Part shown: positions 51,109-59,569 of the stretch, piece after piece
Position numbering within the stretch: the stretch's first letter is position 1
How the letters are laid out: every line of letters starts with the position of its first letter
NCBI GenBank assembly: GCA_039978075.1
Contig: JBDWCA010000002.1
Span: 124,001-188,000, forward strand
DNA from: Anderseniella sp039978075
GTDB taxonomy: Bacteria > Pseudomonadota > Alphaproteobacteria > Rhizobiales > Aestuariivirgaceae
Direction of reading: 5' to 3'
Length of the DNA stretch: 64,000 bases
Translations under genes and position numbers: made by a program
Notes under the pieces: model-generated
The model's database searches: none
The model's input: only the letters and a program-made list of their open reading frames with translations
Told to the model about the DNA's origin: nothing

Positions 51109-52434
51109 ATGAAGCTTTTTCAAAAATTCGCACTGGCGGGGATACTGACCATCGGTGCTGTCGCAGGAAGCGACGCCGCATTTGCGCAGGCCGGTACCGA
51201 GGCCACTGCAGACGTAAAGTACATCCTCTCGTCGCTGCTGTTTCTCATCGGCGGCTTTCTGGTCATGTTCATGGCGGCCGGTTTCGCCATGCTCGAGGCC
51301 GGGCTGGTACGCTCGAAGAACGTATCCATGCAATGCCTGAAGAACATCGCCCTTTATTCGGTTGCGGGCCTGATGTTCTGGGTAGTGGGCTATAACCTGA
51401 TGTACGAAGGCGTTGTCGCCGACACCGGCTGGATGGGAACACCAACACCGAAAATCATTCCGGCCACCGACGCGGATGCCGGCAGTTACGCGGCAGGCTC
51501 CGACTGGTTCTTCCAGATGGTATTCTGTGCAGCAACTGCATCCATTGTGTCGGGTACCATTGCCGAACGCATCAAGTTCTGGCCATTCATTATTTTTACA
51601 GCCATCCTGACCGGTGTCATCTACCCGATCCAGGGCAGCTGGGAATGGGGTGCTGGCTGGCTCAACGGCATTGGCTTTTCAGACTTCGCCGGATCGACGC
51701 TGGTGCATTCAACCGGCGGCTGGGCAGCACTCATGGGTGCCATCATTCTTGGCGCCCGAACCGGCAAGTATGGCGAAAACGGCCGTATCAACCCGATACC
51801 CGGCTCGAGCATCCCACTGGCCACACTGGGTACATTCATCTTGTGGTTCGGCTGGTTCGGTTTCAATGGCGGCTCACAGCTTGCGATGGGCACCATTTCC
51901 GACGCGTCGTCGGTGTCACGCATCTTCGTGAACACCAACCTGGCCGCAGCGGCCGGTGTCGTGGTGGCAATTATCCTGACCCAGATCGTGTACAAGAAGA
52001 TGGACGTCACAATGGCGCTCAATGGTGCACTGGCCGGTCTTGTTTCGATTACCGCAGAACCGCTGACCCCATCGCCGATCATGGCCATCATGATTGGTGG
52101 CATAGGCGGTGTCATTGTGGTGTTTACCGTACCGATGCTCGACAGGCTGAAGATCGACGACGTGGTCGGTGCCATTCCGGTTCACCTGCTGGCCGGGATC
52201 TGGGGCACCATGGTCGTGCCGCTAACCAACGGTGATGCCACCTTCTACGCACAGGCGGTCGGGGTCATCTCAGTCGGCATCTTCGTGTCGGTTTCAAGCG
52301 CCATCGTCTGGCTGATCCTCAAGGCGACCATGGGCATCAGGGTCAGCCCTGAAGAAGAGCTCGAAGGTCTCGACAAGGGAGAGGTTGGTGTTGAGGCCTA
52401 TCCCGAGTTTGCCCGCGGCGGCTCTGCCATCTAG
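51109..52434 (+). CDS. amt: Ammonium transporter (Amt)
   Basis: A 441-residue inner-membrane ammonium channel. A cleavable N-terminal signal segment (FALAGILTIGAVAGSDAAFAQ) is followed by about 11 hydrophobic segments. Conserved sites visible are the signature DFAGSTLVHSTGGWAALMGA with the first pore His, and the second pore His in IPVHLLAGIWG. An aromatic-rich periplasmic entry region is also seen. It is co-transcribed with glnK and ends just before a strong terminator (52481). The C-terminal tail is short and acidic, as needed for P-II contact. Confidence 0.95.
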   Translation: MKLFQKFALAGILTIGAVAGSDAAFAQAGTEATADVKYILSSLLFLIGGFLVMFMAAGFAMLEAGLVRSKNVSMQCLKNIALYSVAGLMFWVVGYNLMYEGVVADTGWMGTPTPKIIPATDADAGSYAAGSDWFFQMVFCAATASIVSGTIAERIKFWPFIIFTAILTGVIYPIQGSWEWGAGWLNGIGFSDFAGSTLVHSTGGWAALMGAIILGARTGKYGENGRINPIPGSSIPLATLGTFILWFGWFGFNGGSQLAMGTISDASSVSRIFVNTNLAAAAGVVVAIILTQIVYKKMDVTMALNGALAGLVSITAEPLTPSPIMAIMIGGIGGVIVVFTVPMLDRLKIDDVVGAIPVHLLAGIWGTMVVPLTNGDATFYAQAVGVISVGIFVSVSSAIVWLILKATMGIRVSPEEELEGLDKGEVGVEAYPEFARGGSAI

Positions 52435-52480
52435 GCCCTGCTGCCCAATGCGACGCGTCTTCACCGGCGCGCAGTATTTA

Positions 52481-52511
52481 CCCCGGAAGCGGTGCCGCTT
52501 CCGGGGTTTTT
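52481..52511 (+). terminator. Rho-independent terminator after amt
   Basis: CCCCGGAAGCGG (52481-52492) and CCGCTTCCGGGG (52495-52506) form a perfect inverted repeat, followed by TTTTT and C. It starts 47 bases after the amt stop. The rest of the gap up to ftsK shows no gene. Confidence 0.9.
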
Positions 52512-52624
52512 CATTGTCCGCACCCGGTCAAAACTTAACGACACCTTAACCATGACCGGACCACAATCACGCTTACATAATTTTATCGCGGCTGAATCCT
52601 GCTTTTCAGCCTGTTGACCTGCGC

Positions 52625-55261
52625 ATGACCGGAAGTTCCAAAATGCCCCGAAGCCGCACTGCAAAACCTGCCCAAGCAACCATCCCCCAGGGGCTGAAAC
52701 TGTTTGTCCGCAGGAGACTGATGGAACTGCAGGGCATGGTATTGCTGGGTTGCCTGTTTGCCCTCACTGTCGCACTGGCGACCTGGTCATCCAGCGATCC
52801 GTCCTGGTCCAACGCGGTTGAGACCCACGTCCGCAATACACTCGGCTATCCCGGCGCGATTGTTTCCGACAAGCTGATCAACTGGTTTGCACTGTCCAAT
52901 TCAGTGATCATCGGAATCCCAGCATTCTGGGCCATAACCTTGATGTCGCACAATCGGCTCGGTAACTGGAAGACCCGCGCTCCGTCCTGGCTTGCGGCCA
53001 TTGTGTCATCAGCAGTTGTGCTGGCTTTCCTGCCGCTGTCGGACAACTGGCCGATCGGTCCGGGCTTCGGCGGCATTATAGGCGACAGCGGCGCAATGTT
53101 GCTCACCTCCCTGCCCCGTGCACTCGGGTTTGACTCGATTGCCACCATTTTCGGCTTCATTGTTGCGTTGACCACGTTCGTATGGACCGCCCTGCTGGCG
53201 CTTGGCAGCTCACCGTCACAAGCCGCACACGCGCTCAAATCATTCAAGAAGCCAACCGTGATGATCGGTTCAAAGGCGCTCAGCGCATCTACCCGCCTTG
53301 CCCATACCGTGGGTAGTCTGCGCGACCGCTATCAGGCAGACGAAGACGACGAGCCGGTCAGACCACGGCGCCGGCTGGCAGAAAACCTGCGACCCGAGCC
53401 GGAACCGGAGCGCGAAACCGGCCTGCTGAGCCGGTTGAAAAATCGCAAACAGGCCGACCAGGGTCAGGCAGTTGATTCAGACCCGGACGCGAAACCCATT
53501 CCCGCCTTTCTGGCGAAACGGGCGCCCTTGAGCGACAACCGCATCGAACCCCGGCTGAGCCGCACTGACAATGCCGAGCCGCCGGCCACCGCCGCTAGCC
53601 GAGAGCCTTCTCTGGATACCCCGCCTGTTCCATCCGGCATCGCCGCGCCCGCAACACCCGCCAACCGCGTCCAGGCAGCGCCAAAGCCGGTCAAACAGGG
53701 TTCGAGGATTGCCAAGGACATGCAACCCGACATGCTGCCGAACAATGGCGAATTCCAGCTGCCGCCGCTCAGCCTGCTGGCAGAGCCTGACGCATCCAGC
53801 CAGACCAACCAGCTGTCAGCCGATGCGCTGGAACAAAACGCCCGCATGCTGGAAGGCGTGCTGGAAGATTTCGGTATTCGTGGCGAAATCATAAATGTCC
53901 GTCCGGGTCCGGTTGTAACCCTGTATGAACTTGAACCGGCGCCCGGCATAAAGTCATCCCGTGTCATCGGACTGGCAGACGATATCGCACGGTCGATGTG
54001 CGCTATTTCGGTGCGTGTTGCAGTGGTTCCGGGGCGCAATGCAATCGGCATCGAGATGCCAAACTCAAACCGTGAAACCGTTTACCTTCGCGAACTGCTG
54101 GCCTCGCGTGATTTCGAAAAAACCAAGCAGAAACTTGCCATGGCGCTTGGCAAGGATATCGGCGGCGAACCAACTCTTGCCGATCTAGCCCGCATGCCGC
54201 ATCTGCTGATCGCCGGTACCACCGGTTCAGGCAAGTCGGTCGGCATCAACACAATGATCCTGTCATTGCTGTTCAGGCTGCCGCCTGACAAGTGCAAGCT
54301 GATCATGATTGATCCCAAAATGCTTGAACTGTCGGTATATGAGGGCATTCCACACCTGCTCGCGCCGGTCGTGACAGACCCGCACAAGGCTGTTGTGTCG
54401 CTGAAATGGGCTGTCCGCGAGATGGAAGAGCGCTACCGCAAAATGTCCAAGCTGGGTGTGCGCAATATCGACGGCTATAACGCGCGCGCCGAGCAGGCCC
54501 AGAAAAAAGGCGAAGTGTTCACCCGCCAGATCCAGACAGGATTTGATCCGGAAAGCGGCGCGCCGATCTACGAAGAAGAGCAGATGGACCTGTCGCCACT
54601 GCCCTATATTGTCGTGATCATCGACGAAATGGCAGATCTCATGATGGTGGCCGGCAAGGACATCGAAGGTGCGGTCCAGCGCCTGGCACAAATGGCACGT
54701 GCAGCAGGCATACATGTGATCATGGCCACGCAGCGGCCGTCGGTGGATGTCATTACCGGCACCATCAAGGCCAATTTCCCGACCCGCATCTCCTTCCAGG
54801 TGACATCCAAGATCGACAGCCGCACTATTCTCGGTGAACAAGGTGCCGAGCAACTGCTCGGTCAGGGTGACAATCTGTTCATGGCCGGTGGCGGCCGCAT
54901 CTCACGGCTGCATGCACCATTTGTGTCCGATGACGAGGTCGAGCAGATCGTCGCCTATCTGAAAACCCAGGCCGCACCGGACTATGTGGACGCTGTCACG
55001 GAAGATACCGGTGAAGAAGGCGGTGGCGGCGGTTTTGACACAGGCGCCCCAGGCGGCAATTCAGGTGACGAACAGTACGACAAGGCGGTTGCCGTTGTGC
55101 TGCGTGACCGGAAGGTTTCCACCAGCTACATTCAGCGCAGACTATCCATCGGGTACAACAAGGCGGCCAGCCTGATCGAACGCATGGAGGACGAAGGCCT
55201 GATTTCGGCAGCGAATCACGCCGGCAAGCGCGAAATACTGGTCGGCGAAGACATGGGTTGA
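52625..55261 (+). CDS. ftsK: DNA translocase FtsK
   Basis: An 878-residue septal DNA pump that clears and pairs chromosome dimers at division. The N-terminus has four hydrophobic segments (about residues 35-55, 85-110, 120-140, 170-195), and a charged, Pro-rich linker follows (about 225-400). The motor domain has Walker A AGTTGSGKSVGIN (about 530-542) and Walker B VVIIDEMADLMM (about 661-672). The C-terminal gamma domain, which reads polar KOPS sequences, is intact (KVSTSYIQRRLSIGYNKAASLIERMEDEG). The linker is short compared with E. coli, as usual in alphaproteobacteria. ATG 52625 is taken; an ATG at 52643 is also in frame. lolA follows closely. Confidence 0.95.
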   Translation: MTGSSKMPRSRTAKPAQATIPQGLKLFVRRRLMELQGMVLLGCLFALTVALATWSSSDPSWSNAVETHVRNTLGYPGAIVSDKLINWFALSNSVIIGIPAFWAITLMSHNRLGNWKTRAPSWLAAIVSSAVVLAFLPLSDNWPIGPGFGGIIGDSGAMLLTSLPRALGFDSIATIFGFIVALTTFVWTALLALGSSPSQAAHALKSFKKPTVMIGSKALSASTRLAHTVGSLRDRYQADEDDEPVRPRRRLAENLRPEPEPERETGLLSRLKNRKQADQGQAVDSDPDAKPIPAFLAKRAPLSDNRIEPRLSRTDNAEPPATAASREPSLDTPPVPSGIAAPATPANRVQAAPKPVKQGSRIAKDMQPDMLPNNGEFQLPPLSLLAEPDASSQTNQLSADALEQNARMLEGVLEDFGIRGEIINVRPGPVVTLYELEPAPGIKSSRVIGLADDIARSMCAISVRVAVVPGRNAIGIEMPNSNRETVYLRELLASRDFEKTKQKLAMALGKDIGGEPTLADLARMPHLLIAGTTGSGKSVGINTMILSLLFRLPPDKCKLIMIDPKMLELSVYEGIPHLLAPVVTDPHKAVVSLKWAVREMEERYRKMSKLGVRNIDGYNARAEQAQKKGEVFTRQIQTGFDPESGAPIYEEEQMDLSPLPYIVVIIDEMADLMMVAGKDIEGAVQRLAQMARAAGIHVIMATQRPSVDVITGTIKANFPTRISFQVTSKIDSRTILGEQGAEQLLGQGDNLFMAGGGRISRLHAPFVSDDEVEQIVAYLKTQAAPDYVDAVTEDTGEEGGGGGFDTGAPGGNSGDEQYDKAVAVVLRDRKVSTSYIQRRLSIGYNKAASLIERMEDEGLISAANHAGKREILVGEDMG

Positions 55262-55374
55262 TCAGTATCAGAACACGTAAATCTTATCTTTCCCGCCCCA
55301 TTGTCGCCGTGTTACACGCAGATGAAGAAATACCTTTCCGGCAAACTGCTGCCGAATCCACTGGAGGATATCCG

Positions 55375-56037
55375 TTGACTAAGAAATCCGCGCGCCTTGC
55401 ATTTTTCCTGGGTCTTAGCCTGTTGGTTCCGGCTGTGGCAGTTTTACCCGTCAATCCGGGTGTCGCACAGGCTGCAGCGCAACTGTCCGAAGATGACAAC
55501 GCGGCGGTCACTCTTCTCAACACCTACCTGAACGAAATTGTAAACATGAAGGGTGAATTCACCCAGACCAGCCCGCGCGGGCAGATTGCCAACGGCGTGT
55601 TCTATATTTCGAAACCCGGCAAGATGCGATTTGAATATGCGCCGCCCAGTCCCTTGCTGGTTGTATCGGATGGCCGCTGGGTCACGGTCAAGAACACCAA
55701 GCGCAAAAAGGACGACCAGTACCCGCTGGCCGCAACACCGCTCAAGCTCGTACTGGCCGGCGAAGTCAACCTGTTTGAACAGGCCATTATCCTGAAAGTC
55801 GAGTCCCAGGACAATCTCGTTGCCGTCACCATGGAAGAAAAAGACCAGCTTGTTGCCGGTCAGCTGACAATGGTGTTCGACCGCGAAGCCAATGATCTGG
55901 TTCAGTGGATCATTCTTGATGGCAAGGGTCAGCGCACCACGGTTCAATTGTCCAATGTCGACAAGGAAGTTCAGCCGGACCCAAAACTTTTTGTGGTCAA
56001 ACGCAGCAGGGAGCGCAAGACTGGGTCTGATCGTTAG
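55375..56037 (+). CDS. lolA: Outer-membrane lipoprotein carrier protein LolA
   Basis: A 220-residue periplasmic chaperone that takes lipoproteins from LolCDE to the outer membrane. The signal peptide is clear (KKSARLAFFLGLSLLVPAVAVLPVNPGVAQA), followed by LLNTYLNEIVNMKGEFTQTSPRGQ and the hallmark KPGKMRFEYAPPSPLLVVSDGRWV. The start is a TTG at 55375 with GGAGG 8 bases upstream. An ATC/ATG-type extension upstream to 55258 would put 39 residues before the signal peptide and is rejected. It lies 113 bases after ftsK and 26 before the exonuclease gene. Confidence 0.9.
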   Translation: MTKKSARLAFFLGLSLLVPAVAVLPVNPGVAQAAAQLSEDDNAAVTLLNTYLNEIVNMKGEFTQTSPRGQIANGVFYISKPGKMRFEYAPPSPLLVVSDGRWVTVKNTKRKKDDQYPLAATPLKLVLAGEVNLFEQAIILKVESQDNLVAVTMEEKDQLVAGQLTMVFDREANDLVQWIILDGKGQRTTVQLSNVDKEVQPDPKLFVVKRSRERKTGSDR

Positions 56038-56063
56038 GATCAGCTCAACGGATCGGATCAGTC

Positions 56064-56858
56064 TTGAGAATTGCCACCTGGAATATCAACTCGGTACGTT
56101 TGCGGGCCGGACTTATTAATCGTCTGCTCGAAGAACATCAGCCCGACATTGTCTGCCTGCAGGAAACCAAATGTCCGCCAGGCCAGTTTCCGGCATCGGC
56201 ATTTGCGCCGCTTGGCTATGAGCACATCGCCGAGAACGGCTTGTCAGGCCACCATGGCGTCGCCATCATCTCCCGGATTCCGTTCGATCAGATGGACATT
56301 CATTCGTTTTGCGGACAAAACGATGGCCGGCATATCAGCATTCGCCCGGCGAACAGCAATCTGACTGTTCACAGTCTCTATATTCCTGCCGGCGGTGATG
56401 AGCCGAACCCTGAGACCAATCCGAAGTTCAGCCACAAGCTGGCGTTCCTCGATGAAATGAAAAGCTGGACGTCTGAGCATGTTTCGAACGGCAATGGCAA
56501 CCATGTGTTCACAGGCGATTTCAATGTCGCTCCGCTTGAAAGCGATGTCTGGTCGCACAAGCAGTTGTTGAAGATCGTATCGCACACACCTCAGGAAACC
56601 GAGCGGCTGCTTGATATTCAAAGCACCTGCAATCTGCATGATCCCGTCCGGGCCGAGATACCGGAGCCAAGTAAAATTTATTCATGGTGGAGTTACCGGT
56701 CGCGCGACTGGCAGGCTTCAGACCGTGGCCGCCGGCTGGATCATATCTGGGTATCGGAAGGCCTTGCGGGAAAGTGCAGTAATGCCGCGATACTCAAGGA
56801 TGTACGCGGCTGGGAACGCCCGTCCGATCACGTCCCGGTTCTGGTCGACATTGCCTGA
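56064..56858 (+). CDS. xthA: Exodeoxyribonuclease III
   Basis: A 264-residue AP endonuclease/3'-exonuclease of the EEP fold, repairing abasic and oxidised sites. The active-site series is visible: WNINSVRLR, CLQETKC (metal Glu), the loop with Tyr in HSLYIPAGGDEP, the Asp and Asn in TGDFNVAP, and the final DHVPVLVDI with catalytic Asp-His. A TTG start at 56064 gives the standard N-terminus (RIATWNINS). It converges with the cNMP-binding gene with 15 bases between stops. Confidence 0.94.
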   Translation: MRIATWNINSVRLRAGLINRLLEEHQPDIVCLQETKCPPGQFPASAFAPLGYEHIAENGLSGHHGVAIISRIPFDQMDIHSFCGQNDGRHISIRPANSNLTVHSLYIPAGGDEPNPETNPKFSHKLAFLDEMKSWTSEHVSNGNGNHVFTGDFNVAPLESDVWSHKQLLKIVSHTPQETERLLDIQSTCNLHDPVRAEIPEPSKIYSWWSYRSRDWQASDRGRRLDHIWVSEGLAGKCSNAAILKDVRGWERPSDHVPVLVDIA

Positions 56859-56873
56859 TATCCGATCTGACGG

Positions 56874-57356
56874 CTATTCTTCTTCACGAAGCAAATCTTC
56901 CAGCGGTGAGATCTCGAACTTCGACTGAACATCGCTCAGTTCGCCGGAACATATTTCAAGCTGGCGATTAAGCACATCTAGCACCTGCATGCCGACTTCC
57001 GGGAATTCCGAACACAACCTCAAAAAAACCGCCTGCTCGATCACGATAGCTTCGATTTCCGTCTTGGCGTTCAAGGTCACCTTGCGTGGTATGCCGGCGA
57101 TCAGCGACTGCTCACCAAACATGGCCCCGGGCCCTGCCAGCGCCAGCACGCCGCCGGTCTCCGGATCAATGACCACGCCGTCACCCTGTTTGATAATCAG
57201 CGCGTTGGTTGACGGATCACCCGCTTCAAACACCGTGCGCCCGGGCGGAACGATCAGCTCGTCTGATGAAAACACCAGGGTTTGCAGATGTGCTTCATCG
57301 ACAGCTGCAAACAATGGCAGCTGTTTCAACAGATCAACTGCGGAGCGAACGCCCAT
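56874..57356 (-). CDS. Cyclic-nucleotide-binding-domain protein without DNA-binding domain
   Basis: A 160-residue protein with a Crp-type cNMP-binding barrel (about residues 12-125): LLKQLPLFAAVDEAHLQTL, VFEAGDPSTNALIIKQG, and the phosphate-cassette-like PGAMFGEQSLIAGIPRKVT. There is no helix-turn-helix; the C-terminal 35 residues are an acidic helix with SPLEDLLREEE. The usual Arg of the cassette is shifted or replaced (GIPRK), so cAMP binding is not certain. It is on the same strand as cenR, 140 bases downstream of it, and may be co-transcribed. Presence of the CHASE2 adenylate cyclase earlier in the window makes a cAMP link thinkable, but it is unproven. Confidence 0.85.
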   Translation of the reverse strand: MGVRSAVDLLKQLPLFAAVDEAHLQTLVFSSDELIVPPGRTVFEAGDPSTNALIIKQGDGVVIDPETGGVLALAGPGAMFGEQSLIAGIPRKVTLNAKTEIEAIVIEQAVFLRLCSEFPEVGMQVLDVLNRQLEICSGELSDVQSKFEISPLEDLLREEE

Positions 57357-57496
57357 AAATCAGCCTGTCGGTCATTGGTCCCACTTGGATCAGGCCGCTT
57401 TCCGGTCGCTAAGACCGGAAATCAAAAACCTGGTCGCCTCCAAAATGGTATAGCAACTTAATGGTTCAAAATGAACCCGTGACACAATCCGTATAC

Positions 57497-58183
57497 TTAG
57501 GGAACGAGCTTGTATCCGCCAGCTTCCGTTACCAGCAATTGGGCATGGGACGGGTCTGCCTCAATCTTCTGGCGCAACCGGTAAATATGGGTCTCCAGCG
57601 TGTGTGTCGTCACGCCCGCATTGTATCCCCAGACCTCGTGCAACAGCACGTCACGGCCAATGACCTGATCTCCGGCACGATACAGAAACTTCAAGATAGA
57701 CGTTTCTTTCTCGGTCAGCCTGATTTTCTTGTTGTCATCCTGCATCAGGAGTTTGGCGCTCGGTTTGAACGTGTAGGGCCCGATCTTGAAAACCGCGTCT
57801 TCGCTCTGCTCATGCTGGCGAAGTTGCGAGCGGATGCGGGCCAGCAGCACTGCAAATTTGAACGGCTTGATCACATAGTCATTGGCGCCTGCATCCAGGC
57901 CCAAAATGGTATCTGCATCGGAACTTTCCGCCGTCAGCATGATAACCGGACCGCGATATCCGTTCTTGCGCATGATCTTGCACGCTTCGCGCCCATCCAG
58001 ATCCGGCATGTTGACATCCAGAATAACCAGATCAACCAGTTCGGATTTCAGATGATTGACGGCAGGCAATCCGCCATTTACCGCAGTCACGGAAAAGTCG
58101 TCGTGCAGGGAAAACTGCTCGGCAATGGTTTCGCGCAGCGCATCGTCGTCATCGACGATAAGTATTTTCTTTTTGGTACTCAT
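57497..58183 (-). CDS. cenR: OmpR-family response regulator, CenR-like
   Basis: A 228-residue two-component regulator. The receiver domain has the acidic pocket DDDD (residues 11-14), phospho-acceptor Asp56 (LVILDVNMPDLDG) and the conserved Lys in YVIKPF. The DNA-binding winged helix includes RLTEKETSILKFLYRAG and the very conserved VWGYNAGVTTHTLETHIYRLRQKIEADP. This C-terminus is characteristic of CenR, an essential cell-envelope regulator in alphaproteobacteria. No histidine kinase is nearby, which agrees with the distant cenK found in related genomes. It is divergent from the L,D-transpeptidase-like gene. Confidence 0.9.
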   Translation of the reverse strand: MSTKKKILIVDDDDALRETIAEQFSLHDDFSVTAVNGGLPAVNHLKSELVDLVILDVNMPDLDGREACKIMRKNGYRGPVIMLTAESSDADTILGLDAGANDYVIKPFKFAVLLARIRSQLRQHEQSEDAVFKIGPYTFKPSAKLLMQDDNKKIRLTEKETSILKFLYRAGDQVIGRDVLLHEVWGYNAGVTTHTLETHIYRLRQKIEADPSHAQLLVTEAGGYKLVP

Positions 58184-58269
58184 TTGTCATGTAGTCCTGA
58201 TGGAAATATCAATTGCAAATGACTTTAGTTTGATGGCGTGTGCTTTGCAAAGGGCAACAGGGATCACGC

Positions 58270-58797
58270 GTGGGAACTTTTGATCAGGATATCGCGATCA
58301 GGCACATTGCCGCAAACGGTCATGTCGCCACCCTGTCCACGGGAGAAACTGCATTTGCCTGCAGTATCGGACCGGCAGGCATCTCCTACAACAAGTCTGA
58401 AGGCGACGGTACCACACCAGCCGGACGCTGGCCCTTGCGATATGTCATGTACAGGGCAGATCGCGTTGTCCGCCCGATGACCGGTTTGCCGGTTGAACCC
58501 ATACATCCCTGTTCGGGTTGGTGCGATGATCCGGCATCGCGCCATTATAACAGGCCGGTACACCTGCCCTGCCCGCACAGCCATGAAAAACTCTGGCGTG
58601 AAGATCATCTCTACGACCTGATTGTGGTGCTTGGCCACAATGACACGCCGCCGGTGGCCGGCAAAGGCAGCGCCGTCTTCATGCACCTGCGTGCGTTCGA
58701 CGGAACGGCAACACAAGGCTGCATTGCCCTTCAACAAAATCACCTGCGCCATGTGCTGTCACGTTCCGGGCCTGGAACGATTTTACATATCCGCTAG
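58270..58797 (+). CDS. L,D-transpeptidase-like (YkuD-domain) protein
   Basis: A protein of about 175 residues with the YkuD catalytic pattern: SAVFMHLRAFDGTATQGCIAL, containing the His and the nucleophile Cys (GCIAL). Upstream it has DGTTPAGRWPLRYVMYR, typical of this group. Such enzymes make L,D-crosslinks in peptidoglycan or attach envelope proteins, usually in the periplasm. I see no signal peptide, so either the start is misjudged or the protein is exported otherwise. A GTG at 58270 following AGGGA is the preferred start; a GTG at 58240 is in frame. It is divergent from cenR (86 bases), and envelope control by CenR is a plausible link. Confidence 0.83.
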   Translation: MGTFDQDIAIRHIAANGHVATLSTGETAFACSIGPAGISYNKSEGDGTTPAGRWPLRYVMYRADRVVRPMTGLPVEPIHPCSGWCDDPASRHYNRPVHLPCPHSHEKLWREDHLYDLIVVLGHNDTPPVAGKGSAVFMHLRAFDGTATQGCIALQQNHLRHVLSRSGPGTILHIR

Positions 58798-58800
58798 AAA

Positions 58801-59475
58801 TCAGGCACTCTTGGTCCTGGCACCGAAAATCGCACTGCCGACCCGCACATGGGTGGCGCCCAGTTCAATCGCGACTTCAAAATCTCCGCTCATCCCCATG
58901 CTGAGCTTGGCAAGGCCATTACGTTTCGCAATGTCTGCCAGCAGGGTGAAGTGTGGGGTCGGATCTTCATCAAACGGCGGGATGCACATCATGCCGGTGA
59001 CCGTAAGGTCATAGGTTCCGGTGCACAGCTTCAGGAATTCATCAGCCTCGTCCGCCTGGATGCCCGCCTTTTGCGGTTCGTTCCCGGTGTTCACCTGAAT
59101 GAACAATTCCAGAGCTTTTCCCGCAGACTGGATTTCCTTTGCCAGGGTCAGTGCCAGTTTTTCCCGGTCGAGCGTCTCAATAGTATCAAATAGGTCCACG
59201 GCCTCGCGCGCCTTGTTGGTCTGCAGCGGACCAATCAGGTGCAGCCCGGTATCGGCGTATGCCTGTTTCAGTGCCGGCCATTTGCCCTGGGATTCCTGTA
59301 CCCGGTTTTCGCCGAACACCCGGTGACCCAGCTCGAGCACAGGTTTGATATCCTCGGCAGCGAATGTCTTGGACACCGCCACCAGTGTGATATCAGCTGC
59401 AGAGCGGCCGGATTTCCCTGCCGCATTCTCGATTCGGGCCATTACATCATTGTAGCGCTGGGTAATTGTATTCAT
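58801..59475 (-). CDS. PLP homeostasis protein (YggS/PLPBP family)
   Basis: A 224-residue PLP-binding protein that controls vitamin B6 and amino-acid homeostasis, with no known enzyme activity. The PLP lysine is in VAVSKTFAAEDI; the family signature FGENRVQESQGKW and IGPLQTNK are present, as is the C-terminal LSMGMSGDFEVAIELGATHVRVGSAIFG. ATG 59475 gives the family length; the open frame to 59535 is ignored as there is no ribosome site. Its stop lies 3 bases from the L,D-transpeptidase stop (convergent), and it is divergent from leuS. Confidence 0.93.
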   Translation of the reverse strand: MNTITQRYNDVMARIENAAGKSGRSAADITLVAVSKTFAAEDIKPVLELGHRVFGENRVQESQGKWPALKQAYADTGLHLIGPLQTNKAREAVDLFDTIETLDREKLALTLAKEIQSAGKALELFIQVNTGNEPQKAGIQADEADEFLKLCTGTYDLTVTGMMCIPPFDEDPTPHFTLLADIAKRNGLAKLSMGMSGDFEVAIELGATHVRVGSAIFGARTKSA

Positions 59476-59569
59476 CTTTATATGGCCGTCTTGCTTGCCC
59501 GTCAGGTTGCTTCCTGATACTGCACTTGCCAACACAAATCAGCATCAACAAACAGGCATACCACAAGAA

